Below, piece by piece: positions 45,695-53,089 of a stretch of 64,000 nt of DNA. Position 1 is the first letter of the stretch. Each line of letters starts with the position of its first letter. The DNA lies in contig NZ_CP049143.1 in the NCBI RefSeq assembly GCF_011044495.1, forward strand, positions 2,046,001 to 2,110,000, in the 5' to 3' direction. The notes beneath the pieces were generated by a model. That model saw nothing but the letters and a program-made list of their open reading frames with translations. It did no database searches and was not told the origin of the DNA. Both the position numbers and the translations under genes were made by a program. This DNA comes from Roseimicrobium sp. ORNL1 (GTDB taxonomy: Bacteria > Verrucomicrobiota > Verrucomicrobiia > Verrucomicrobiales > Verrucomicrobiaceae).

Positions 45695-46879
45695 CTAGGG
45701 GGCAGAACCAGGTTGGGCCGGATGCGAAGCCGTGAGCCATTCAAGATTGAAGCGGGCTACGGTGAGGCGCTTATCGCGCTCGTAGAAGCAGAGGATGGTT
45801 CCGTCCGGCAGCACAGCGAGGTCGGAGTAGGCGCTCGGACCTTCTTCAAGGGTGCGGTTCACTGGCCAAGTCCTGCCGTCGTCGTAACTGATCTTGATGG
45901 AGAGATTGCGCCGCTTGCCGCGACCGCCGGGGATGGGCTTGCCTTCCGCGTCGACTTCGAGGGAGTGTGGATTGCTGAAAATGAGCGTGCCCGGCTTCTT
46001 CGGATAGGCCACGAGGCCACCCATGCAAATAGGTTCCCACAGGGCATCATCGAAGACTGGCTTGCTCCAGCCGGTAGCGCCATCCGCACTCGTGGTGACG
46101 AGGCGACGGCTGACCTTGGATACACTGCGGGTGTTCAGCATCACGCGCCCGTCGGAGAGTTCGGCGACGGAGGTCTCATTGGGGTTCTTGAGTTCGCCCT
46201 CGTTGGGCAGAGGGATCTCGCCAGCTTTCCATGTCGTGCCTCCATCAGCACTGTAAATGGTGCCAGCCATGGAAGGCGCGTGGTCCCCAGGCTTCTTTCC
46301 GTAGGCAAGCCACACCGGCACTACGAGGCGTCCGCTTTTGATCTGGATGCCGTGGCCGGGACCGGTGGCGAGTACGTTCCACGGGCACTTCGGGCGGAAG
46401 GCCTCGAACGCCGAGGTGATTTCCACCGGTTTCGAGAACGTGAGGCCATCATCCGTGCTGCGCATGTAGAAGCAGCGCGCGTAGTTGATGCAGTACAGAA
46501 AGTGAATGGTCTTGCCATCGCGATCGACGATGGCCACGGGATTGTTCACGGTCTGCTCCTTCGCGCCTTCTTCGTCGTGCTTGTGGGGATTGCCCTCAAT
46601 GCGCTCACCGCTGTGCGCGATATGTTGTGGTGCCGACCACGTCTTGCCACCGTCCGTGCTGCGTCGCAGGTGCACTTCGATCTCGCCCCAGTCCGAGCCT
46701 GCCTTGCGACGGGCTTCGCTGTAGGCGAGTACGGTGCCCTTCGTGGTGACGACGATGCCGGGAATGCGGTAGAGGGCCGAGCCGCCTTCGCCACCGGCGA
46801 AGAGGTCGAGCTTTTCGATGGCGGGTTCAGCGGCGAAGACTTGCAGGGAAAGTAGACAGGTGAGGAAAGCGTAGCGCAT
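45695..46879 (-). CDS. Exported sialidase (exo-alpha-sialidase family), RIP motif intact
   Basis: A 394-residue GH33-type protein with signal peptide MRYAFLTCLLSLQVFA; the ATG at 46879 replaces a spurious longer frame from 46954. LYRIPGIVVTTKGT holds the F/YRIP motif, whose Arg binds the sialic acid carboxylate. Five Asp-box or Asp-box-like repeats are visible (STDGGKTW, STDDGLTF, SADGGTTW, SADGATGW, SYDDGRTW), as expected for the six-bladed propeller. NETSVAELSDGRVMLNTRS matches the family segment before a further binding arginine. It is the most canonical sialidase of the group, but PVC relatives can have other glycan specificities. Confidence 0.9.
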   Translation of the reverse strand: MRYAFLTCLLSLQVFAAEPAIEKLDLFAGGEGGSALYRIPGIVVTTKGTVLAYSEARRKAGSDWGEIEVHLRRSTDGGKTWSAPQHIAHSGERIEGNPHKHDEEGAKEQTVNNPVAIVDRDGKTIHFLYCINYARCFYMRSTDDGLTFSKPVEITSAFEAFRPKCPWNVLATGPGHGIQIKSGRLVVPVWLAYGKKPGDHAPSMAGTIYSADGGTTWKAGEIPLPNEGELKNPNETSVAELSDGRVMLNTRSVSKVSRRLVTTSADGATGWSKPVFDDALWEPICMGGLVAYPKKPGTLIFSNPHSLEVDAEGKPIPGGRGKRRNLSIKISYDDGRTWPVNRTLEEGPSAYSDLAVLPDGTILCFYERDKRLTVARFNLEWLTASHPAQPGSAP

Positions 46880-46914
46880 GCGGGGGATTTGGTGAGGTGA
46901 CGTGACGCGTGCTA

Positions 46915-48141
46915 CTACTTCTGCTGAGACACATCCTTGCCATCCGTGAGCCACTCCAGGTTGAAGCGAGCTACGGTGAGACGGTCACCGGCGAAGCCAG
47001 CCTTCTCTCCGCGTCCGTAGAAGCAGAGGATGGTGCCATTCTTGGTCACAGCGATGTCGCTATACGCGCTCCACTCGGGTTCGATGGATTTGTTGACGGC
47101 CCAAGTCTTGCCTTCGTCATAGCTGACTTTCACAGAGACATTGCGGCGGTCGCGATTCTTGCCGGGTTCTTCCTTGCCAGTGGCCTTCTTGAGGTTGTCC
47201 GGGTTGCTGAAGAGGATGCGGTTTTTGCCGCCGGTGGCTTCCGAGGAGTAGCGCACGATGGCACCCATGCAGATGGGCTCGAGCAAGGCGTCATCAAATT
47301 TCGGCGTGCTCCAGCCGGTGGCGCCGTCCTTGCTGATGGTGACAAGGCGGCGATGGGCCTTCGATTCGCTGCGTACATTCAGCATCACACTGCCGTCCGC
47401 GAGCTCGATGGCCACGGTCTCATTCGGATTGATCCATTCCTCCGTGCAGGGTACGGCGACTTCACCCGCGTGCCAGGTCTTGCCCTGGTCATCGCTGTAG
47501 ATGGTGGAGGTTACGGAAGGCCGATGCGCATTCCCACCTGTTCCAGTGGAGAGCCACACAGGCACTACGAGTCTGCCGCTTTTCGTTTGGATGCTGTGAT
47601 TTGGACCCGTGGCGAGCACCTTCCAGTCATAGTCCTTTTTGAACTTCTCAAACGTGCTCGTGATCTCGACCGGTGCGCTCCACGTGAGGCCGTCATCTTT
47701 GCTCTGCTGGTAGAAGCAGCGCATGTACTCAACGCAAAAGAGCATGTGCACCGTGCCGTCCTTGTCTGCGATGAGAACCGGGTTGTTGTAAGTCACGTCC
47801 TTAGGGTCCACGTTCTTCATCACCAACGAGAAGGGATTTTTCGTGTGTGGACCGGGCACGTTCGCGATCTTTTTCGCTTCGCTCCAGGTCTTGCCGTCAT
47901 CGGTGGAGCGGCGCAGCAGGATGTCGATTTGATCCCAGTCGCCGCCCTTCAAGCGTGCCTCGCACCAGGCAAGCACAGTCCCTTTGGCGGTGACCACGAT
48001 GCCGGGGATGTGCTGGAGCTTGTAGCCATTTTCGCCGGCCTTGAAGAGGTCGAGCTTTTCAAGGAAGGGTTCGGCGGCGCGGGCAGGCGTGGTGGAGGCG
48101 AGCGCCAGTGAAAGGAAGGTACAACAAGCGAGGAGTTTCAT
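46915..48141 (-). CDS. Exported sialidase-family protein with altered RIP motif (HIP)
   Basis: A 408-residue protein with signal peptide MKLLACCTFLSLALASTTPARA. It resembles the adjacent sialidase closely (LEKLDLFKAGENGYK, ILLRRSTDDGKTW, NETVAIELADGSVMLNVRSE). However, the YRIP motif reads LQHIPGIVVTAKGT: His, encoded by CAC, replaces the Arg that holds the sialate carboxylate. Asp boxes are kept (STDDGKTW, SKDDGLTW, SDDQGKTW, SKDGATGW). The gene is probably a tandem duplicate of the one at 45695 that has changed substrate. Whether it is still catalytic cannot be told from sequence. Confidence 0.88.
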   Translation of the reverse strand: MKLLACCTFLSLALASTTPARAAEPFLEKLDLFKAGENGYKLQHIPGIVVTAKGTVLAWCEARLKGGDWDQIDILLRRSTDDGKTWSEAKKIANVPGPHTKNPFSLVMKNVDPKDVTYNNPVLIADKDGTVHMLFCVEYMRCFYQQSKDDGLTWSAPVEITSTFEKFKKDYDWKVLATGPNHSIQTKSGRLVVPVWLSTGTGGNAHRPSVTSTIYSDDQGKTWHAGEVAVPCTEEWINPNETVAIELADGSVMLNVRSESKAHRRLVTISKDGATGWSTPKFDDALLEPICMGAIVRYSSEATGGKNRILFSNPDNLKKATGKEEPGKNRDRRNVSVKVSYDEGKTWAVNKSIEPEWSAYSDIAVTKNGTILCFYGRGEKAGFAGDRLTVARFNLEWLTDGKDVSQQK

Positions 48142-48205
48142 GAGGAAGGAAGGGGCAGAGTAGGGGAGTGATGGAAATCAATGTGAGCGATGCAGGCGGC
48201 AGTGG

Positions 48206-48964
48206 TCACCACTCACCATGACGCTGGAACTTCTCTTTGACGTTCTCACCAAACTTCGCGGCAGCGGCGTTGAGTCCGTCGAGAATCTCCCGCGTGCTCT
48301 TGCCCGCGGTGTCGCGAGCAGCGGGAATGACGGTCAAGCACTCATTGGCATCCATGAAGCGGGATGCCTCCAGCAGGTTGGGTTGCTCATGCTCCGGCAC
48401 CACAAGGAAACCGTGCTTGTCCGCATGAATGAGATCTCCCGGCGATACCTTGCGGCCGAAGACCTCCACTTCGCAATTCCAACGCACGGGGTGGGAGTAG
48501 GCATGCCCCACGCAGAGGCGGCGGGCGAGGGCCTTGAACCCGGCATTGGTCATTTCGTCGAGGTCGCGAATGGCGCCGTCCGTGATGGTGCCCACGCAAC
48601 CGAGGGCGCGGTGCATGTTGCTGTTCACCTCGCCCCAGAAGGCACCGTAGGTGTTGGGCTTGTCGAGATCCTGCACGATCACGATCTTGGGTCCGGGAAT
48701 GCTGGCCACATAGTCGCGATATTCGGTCCAGCCTTTGGGGTTCTCATCGCGATGGCTCTTCTCACCTGGCTGGATGACAACTGTTACAGCGTAGCCCACC
48801 ATGGGGCCCATCTGGGGCATGAAGTCGCGCGTCTCTTCAGGGTTGAAGGCTTCGCGTGCGATGTTGCGCTTGGTGACCTGTTCCCAACCATTGTAGATGG
48901 TGGGGGTGTTCCAGCGTTTCAGTTGAAGGAGGTCGGCGTGGGTGATGGGGCGGGTTGAACTCAT
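48206..48964 (-). CDS. RraA-family protein (4-hydroxy-4-methyl-2-oxoglutarate aldolase / oxaloacetate decarboxylase-like)
   Basis: A 252-residue cytoplasmic protein. The start was set at 48964 (MSSTRPITHADLLQLKRW); the frame open to 49105 overlaps another gene and has no similarity. GCVGTITDGAIRDLDEMTNAGF is the signature region and includes the DGxxRD motif that binds metal and substrate. PGDLIHADKHGFLVVP is also conserved. RraA-like proteins include aldolases that release pyruvate, oxaloacetate decarboxylases and RNase E regulators. In a catabolic locus that also encodes an HpcH/HpaI aldolase, a keto-acid lyase is the better guess. Confidence 0.85.
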   Translation of the reverse strand: MSSTRPITHADLLQLKRWNTPTIYNGWEQVTKRNIAREAFNPEETRDFMPQMGPMVGYAVTVVIQPGEKSHRDENPKGWTEYRDYVASIPGPKIVIVQDLDKPNTYGAFWGEVNSNMHRALGCVGTITDGAIRDLDEMTNAGFKALARRLCVGHAYSHPVRWNCEVEVFGRKVSPGDLIHADKHGFLVVPEHEQPNLLEASRFMDANECLTVIPAARDTAGKSTREILDGLNAAAAKFGENVKEKFQRHGEW

Positions 48965-49019
48965 GGAGATGAAATGAAAAGAGAAAGGCAGGGGACAGAG
49001 AGATGAGATGTGTGAGCTT

Positions 49020-50243
49020 CTATTTTGAAGAGCCGAGTTTCGCGGTTGCAGTTTCATTCGGCTTCGCCCAATGGATGCGGGCGAGGAGGACGCGATTGGC
49101 TTCATCCAGGCGATCTTTGGGAAAGCTCGCTTCGGAGGTGACGACCCAGGTTTCCTGCGGGTTCAGGTCCATCACACCGAAGTTTCCGAGGTCGACGCCC
49201 GTCTCTGGCATGAGCACCTGCTCCGTCTTGCGCAGTACACACAGCTTTTCAAGGTCCACCTGCGCAATGAAGAGCGGGGCACGATGACGAAAGACGTGGT
49301 CGTTGTTCGCGCCGCGTCGGGTGTAGACAAGATAAAGTCCGTCACTGTGTGTCACCCAGTGCTGCTGGGTATTGTAGCTGCCGAGCACTTGGCCGTCGTC
49401 ATACCTCCACTCGACGATGGGTTCGTAATTGATGCCATCCTTGCTGCGCGCCACGAAGGCAGACTTGTCTGCGCGCATGGTGACGAAGTAGCTGCCGTCA
49501 ATACCAGCCACTGAGGGCTCGTACAGGCCGCGTCCGCCGGCGTCCCCCGTGGTGAGTTCCGAACCGTGTTCCTTGTAGGTGAGCGTTTTCCCATCAAAAC
49601 CACAGCGCGCCACGATGGTGGTATACTGGCGGGTCTTGGGATCCTTTCGATAGCGGATGGGCAGAAGGATCTCGCCGTTCTCCAGATCAAAGCGCTGATG
49701 GCAGCCCGCATTCGCCTCCAGCATGGGTCTGCCCTCGCGATCCTTCTCGGGGAGTTGCACGATGTTCAGCCCACTCCATGCCTGCGTCTTGGGGTCGTAT
49801 ACGGTGTAGGACACCCGCTCCCGAGCCCGGTCCTCCGTCTTGCCATCGCGGAAGTTGAAGGTCTTTCCCGTGGCCAACACGACGCCGGTCTTCGCGTGCC
49901 ACTGCGGACACACATCGCCAATGACGATGTCATATCCATCTGCCTGCCTGGCCCGGCGCAGGTTCTCGATGTGGACAGGTGTTTTCCACGCGCGCCCGAG
50001 ATCCTCGCTGAAGACATGGAGCATGTCACGATAGCCATGCGCGCCGGTGAGTTCCGTCTCCTGGGTAGTGAGGATGACTTGCTGGGGAGTGCCGGCGATG
50101 ATCGCGGTGCGAGACTGCGTGAAGTGCAGTCCCTTTTTCCCCGTGAGGATCGTCTGGTGCTCAATGCGATAGGCAGCCGACTCCTCCCCATGGGTAGAAG
50201 CGACCAAGGCAAGTACAAGCGTAGAAATGGCGAAGCGAAACAT
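49020..50243 (-). CDS. Exported sialidase-like propeller protein, divergent
   Basis: A 407-residue exported protein (signal MFRFAISTLVLALVASTHG). The ATG at 50243 is preferred to an in-frame TTG at 50258. Blade-like repeats are present (VFSEDLGRAWKTP, FVARSKDGINYEPIV), but Asp boxes are degenerate and no RIP motif is seen (FTQSRTAIIAGTPQQ at that place). It fits the sialidase/BNR superfamily as a distant member. The function may be binding or hydrolysis of a non-sialic sugar. It lies between the RraA-family gene and further propeller genes in the same direction. Confidence 0.78.
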   Translation of the reverse strand: MFRFAISTLVLALVASTHGEESAAYRIEHQTILTGKKGLHFTQSRTAIIAGTPQQVILTTQETELTGAHGYRDMLHVFSEDLGRAWKTPVHIENLRRARQADGYDIVIGDVCPQWHAKTGVVLATGKTFNFRDGKTEDRARERVSYTVYDPKTQAWSGLNIVQLPEKDREGRPMLEANAGCHQRFDLENGEILLPIRYRKDPKTRQYTTIVARCGFDGKTLTYKEHGSELTTGDAGGRGLYEPSVAGIDGSYFVTMRADKSAFVARSKDGINYEPIVEWRYDDGQVLGSYNTQQHWVTHSDGLYLVYTRRGANNDHVFRHRAPLFIAQVDLEKLCVLRKTEQVLMPETGVDLGNFGVMDLNPQETWVVTSEASFPKDRLDEANRVLLARIHWAKPNETATAKLGSSK

Positions 50244-50281
50244 GAGGAAGAAACGCAAGGTGCGTTGAGAACGTGCAGGAC

Positions 50282-51631
50282 TTATCGCGCAGTGACCTTA
50301 GCCGCTTCGCGCTCCAAATCTCCCTGGGTGGGAAGATATGGAATCGCCGACTCCTTCAATGTGAGATGGAGCACCTGCTGCCAGCGATGCGGCAGGAAGA
50401 GGTGCATGACTTCACCATCCATGAAGGCATCCAGATAGGAGCACTGGTGATTGAAGCCGCCCACCGCGAGATTTGCCTCCACGGCATTCACCATGGCAAA
50501 GCGCGGTTCTGTCCAGGTGTGCCCGCCATCCGCGGTCGTGGAGATCCACAGCTCCGTGCGCATCTTCATGGTCTCTGCCTTGTCACTCAGTTCGCCCGGC
50601 TTGGTCTTGGGCACACGGCGATGATGGAAGGCGGCGAGTGTCTTCCCATCCGAGAGCGGGAAGAGCATGGGCGGAGCATCGGGGTGCACGAGCGGGCAGG
50701 GGGAGGGCTTGGTCCAGGTCTTGCCATCATCCTCGCTCCACGCGGTGAAGAGATGGCCCTGCGGCGTGCGGGTCATGAAGAGCACCTTACCCTTGCCGAG
50801 ATTGATGGGGCGACCTTCATCCATGCGGTCGAATCCCTCCGCGTACCATCCATTCGGCCGCGAACCGGGGAGCAGGGTCCAGGTCTTGCCCTTGTCCTCC
50901 GAGCGCAGGAGGTATTGTTTGGTCTTGAGGGGCTTCACCGACCAATCCGCAAGGTGCGAGCCCAGCAGCCACGTGCCGGCATCGGTCTCTGTCATGCGCA
51001 TGACAGACATACCAAGGAAACCGGGATCGTTCTGCGGCTTGATGAGCGCCACTTCGGACCAGGTGTGGCCGTCATCATCAGAATAGCGATAGCCGATGGG
51101 CGCATTCTCCTGCTGGCCATCCTTCCACGAATATTTGTCCGGGATGGGTTGTGTGCCGAAGGCGTAGATGCGGTTGGTGCCTTTGGGGATGAAGGGGATG
51201 AAACCATGCTGGCTGTAGGGGATGTCATACGCCACGGTGGGTCCCTGCCACGTGAGGCCGCGATCCTTGGAGCGATAGGCGAGCATGACATTCATCTTCT
51301 CGCCCTTGCTCTTGGCATAGTGATCACCTTCAGGGAAGAGCAGGAGGAAGTCGCCGTTGGGCGTGATGGTCGCGCGTGTTTCGAGAATGCGTGACTTCGT
51401 GCGATGCACCACCTGCCCTTCGATGGCTGCGGCAGTGACCAGACCGAGCGACTCACGGAGCTTCAGCTCAGGAGGCAGTGCCGCGGTGCGGAGTTGCATC
51501 TGCTGAATGGAAACTGTTTCCGCGATGGGCAGAGGCGGCAGCGCTGGTGCCGGTTCTGCCGACCATGCACATGGAATGTTCGCAGTGACAGAGACAATGA
51601 CACAGGCCAGGAAGAGTAAGGAAGCTTTCAT
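50282..51631 (-). CDS. Exported sialidase-family (BNR-repeat) protein
   Basis: A 449-residue exported protein (signal MKASLLFLACVIVSVTANIPCAWS). Good Asp boxes are YRSKDRGLTW, YSDDDGHTW, RSEDKGKTW, WSEDDGKTW and TTADGGHTW, giving a six-bladed propeller. The segment where RIP is expected reads ILETRATITPNGDFLLLFPEG: an Arg is present but the motif is changed. Its start codon overlaps the stop of the next sialidase gene upstream by an ATGA arrangement (51628-51631), so the two are translationally coupled. It is therefore likely to work together with that enzyme. Confidence 0.86.
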   Translation of the reverse strand: MKASLLFLACVIVSVTANIPCAWSAEPAPALPPLPIAETVSIQQMQLRTAALPPELKLRESLGLVTAAAIEGQVVHRTKSRILETRATITPNGDFLLLFPEGDHYAKSKGEKMNVMLAYRSKDRGLTWQGPTVAYDIPYSQHGFIPFIPKGTNRIYAFGTQPIPDKYSWKDGQQENAPIGYRYSDDDGHTWSEVALIKPQNDPGFLGMSVMRMTETDAGTWLLGSHLADWSVKPLKTKQYLLRSEDKGKTWTLLPGSRPNGWYAEGFDRMDEGRPINLGKGKVLFMTRTPQGHLFTAWSEDDGKTWTKPSPCPLVHPDAPPMLFPLSDGKTLAAFHHRRVPKTKPGELSDKAETMKMRTELWISTTADGGHTWTEPRFAMVNAVEANLAVGGFNHQCSYLDAFMDGEVMHLFLPHRWQQVLHLTLKESAIPYLPTQGDLEREAAKVTAR

Positions 51632-52914
51632 GGTGAGGAAGCAGGTATTGCGGAAGCGCCGAGCGAGTCGCGTCCATCGGTGAGCCATTCGAGATTGAAT
51701 CGGACAAAGTGCAGCTCATCCCAGTAGTGCGTGCTGCCCTTGGGCCCGCGCTCATAGATGAAACCAACGGTCATGTCATCCAGCACGACCATGTCTGAGT
51801 AGGAGGAAGGGTGTGGCCAGATGGTCTTGCCCGCCGTCCAGGTGGCGCCCTCATCATAGCTCAGGCGCACGGTGAGATTGTAGCGGCCATACGGGTGCTC
51901 GGGCTGGCGGTAAGGAGACGCAGGACTGGAAAAGAGGAGGCGGTTCTTTCCCTGCTTCTCCGCAAGCGTGAAACGCTCCACCGGTCCATGACAGCGGGGC
52001 GAGATGAGTTCCTCAGCGCGCTTCGGAGCGGTCCACGTTTCACCACCATCTTTGCTGATGGCAGTAAGATGGCGGATGTTGTCCGGCGCATCGGTACTGC
52101 TTTCGTTGCGAGACATCACCATGAGAGAGCAGTCCGCCAGTTCCACGAGCTGGCACTCGCTGGTGTGCATGCCGATGTTTCCGCCGAGCTTCCACGTCGC
52201 GCCGTGGTCATCGCTGTAAAAGGAATGCGCGAAACTGCGCAGTCGTCCCTTGCCAATGTCTTCACGATGTCGCGCAGACACCACGAGTCGGCCAGCCTTG
52301 GGTCCCTTGCTGAGTTGCACCATGCCATTTCCCGGGCCGCAGCCGTAGCGCTGCACCCAGTCCTTTTCCCACATGGCCATGCGGCCTTTGGGATTTGCCG
52401 GCTCCTCGGCATCGGACTTGCCCTTGAGCGCATCCCACTCGGGCTTTGTCACCTGTTCATGGATGGACACCGGCCCCTGCCAGGTGCGGCCATGGTCGGT
52501 GCTGGTGAAGTGGACGAACTTCTTCTTGTCCCGCAGGAAGAAGAGCCACAGCTTTCCGTTGCTGTGGTCCATGCCTACGGTGATGTCGGTGGAGACGCCC
52601 TTCTCGTCGTCGAAGATCATCTGCTCAGCACCCCACGTCCCGCCTTTGTCGGAGCTGCGCTTCAGCACGATGTCGTGATTGCCAATGTCACCCGGGCCAT
52701 CGTTGCGCTTCTCCGCAAAGACCAGGAGGTCTCCATTCTGTGCCTGCAGGATGGCGGGGATGCGGTAGTTCGGCTTGTTGTCCGGAGTCACCGGGAAGAG
52801 GCACACAGTCTGAAAAAGTGGCTCCGCGGCAGACGCGAACGGAGACACCGCCAGCAGCGCGCACAGTACAGAGCCGCTGAGGGAGGGGAAATGGAGTTGC
52901 CGCCGGGGGAACAT
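51628..52914 (-). CDS. Exported sialidase (exo-alpha-sialidase family), first gene of the minus-strand locus
   Basis: A 428-residue protein with a signal peptide ending at SPFASA. PNYRIPAILQAQNGDLLVFAE has an intact RIP motif followed by the family AExR-like segment (AEKRND). Asp boxes include SSDKGGTW, STDHGRTW, SDDHGATW, SKDGGETW and SYDEGATW. SRNESSTDAPDNIRHLTAIS and the ERGPKGSTHY tail match bacterial sialidases, and the tail Tyr lies in the expected nucleophile region. It is one of two copies in the locus that keep the RIP arginine. It is divergent from the histidine kinase gene across a 175-base gap. Confidence 0.9.
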   Translation of the reverse strand: MFPRRQLHFPSLSGSVLCALLAVSPFASAAEPLFQTVCLFPVTPDNKPNYRIPAILQAQNGDLLVFAEKRNDGPGDIGNHDIVLKRSSDKGGTWGAEQMIFDDEKGVSTDITVGMDHSNGKLWLFFLRDKKKFVHFTSTDHGRTWQGPVSIHEQVTKPEWDALKGKSDAEEPANPKGRMAMWEKDWVQRYGCGPGNGMVQLSKGPKAGRLVVSARHREDIGKGRLRSFAHSFYSDDHGATWKLGGNIGMHTSECQLVELADCSLMVMSRNESSTDAPDNIRHLTAISKDGGETWTAPKRAEELISPRCHGPVERFTLAEKQGKNRLLFSSPASPYRQPEHPYGRYNLTVRLSYDEGATWTAGKTIWPHPSSYSDMVVLDDMTVGFIYERGPKGSTHYWDELHFVRFNLEWLTDGRDSLGASAIPASSP

Positions 52915-52972
52915 GCGTGAGTGAGAAAGCGGTAGAATAGCGTGAAGGGAACGATGCCGACCAGAGGACCTA

Positions 52973-52995
52973 ACTGGTGAAGGTTGCTAACCAGT
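52973..52995. promoter_or_regulatory. Inverted repeat upstream of the kinase sigma-54 promoter (candidate activator site)
   Basis: ACTGGT and ACCAGT form an inverted repeat with 11 bases between them, with a smaller GGTT-GCT-AACC dyad inside. It ends about 50 bases before the -24/-12 element at 53045. That is a workable, if short, distance for an enhancer-binding activator. It does not clearly match the dyad at 57177, so a shared site is not shown. Confidence 0.3.
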
Positions 52996-53044
52996 GGGGT
53001 TCATCACACCTCGCAAGCCGCAAACCTGCCCGGCCAGGAAACCT

Positions 53045-53061
53045 TTGGCATGATGGGTGCT
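53045..53061 (+). promoter_or_regulatory. Candidate sigma-54 (-24/-12) promoter of the kinase/regulator operon
   Basis: TTGGCATGATGGGTGCT matches the consensus YTGGCACG-N4-TTGCW with GG at 53047-53048, GC at 53059-53060 and exactly ten bases between. Transcription would begin near 53072, 18 bases before the ATG at 53090. That also rules out the in-frame GTG at 53057. The operon encodes a sigma-54 activator, so autoregulation is plausible. Confidence 0.55.
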
Positions 53062-53089
53062 GTTCTCACGCTCAGCGCGTCGCGCCCTC

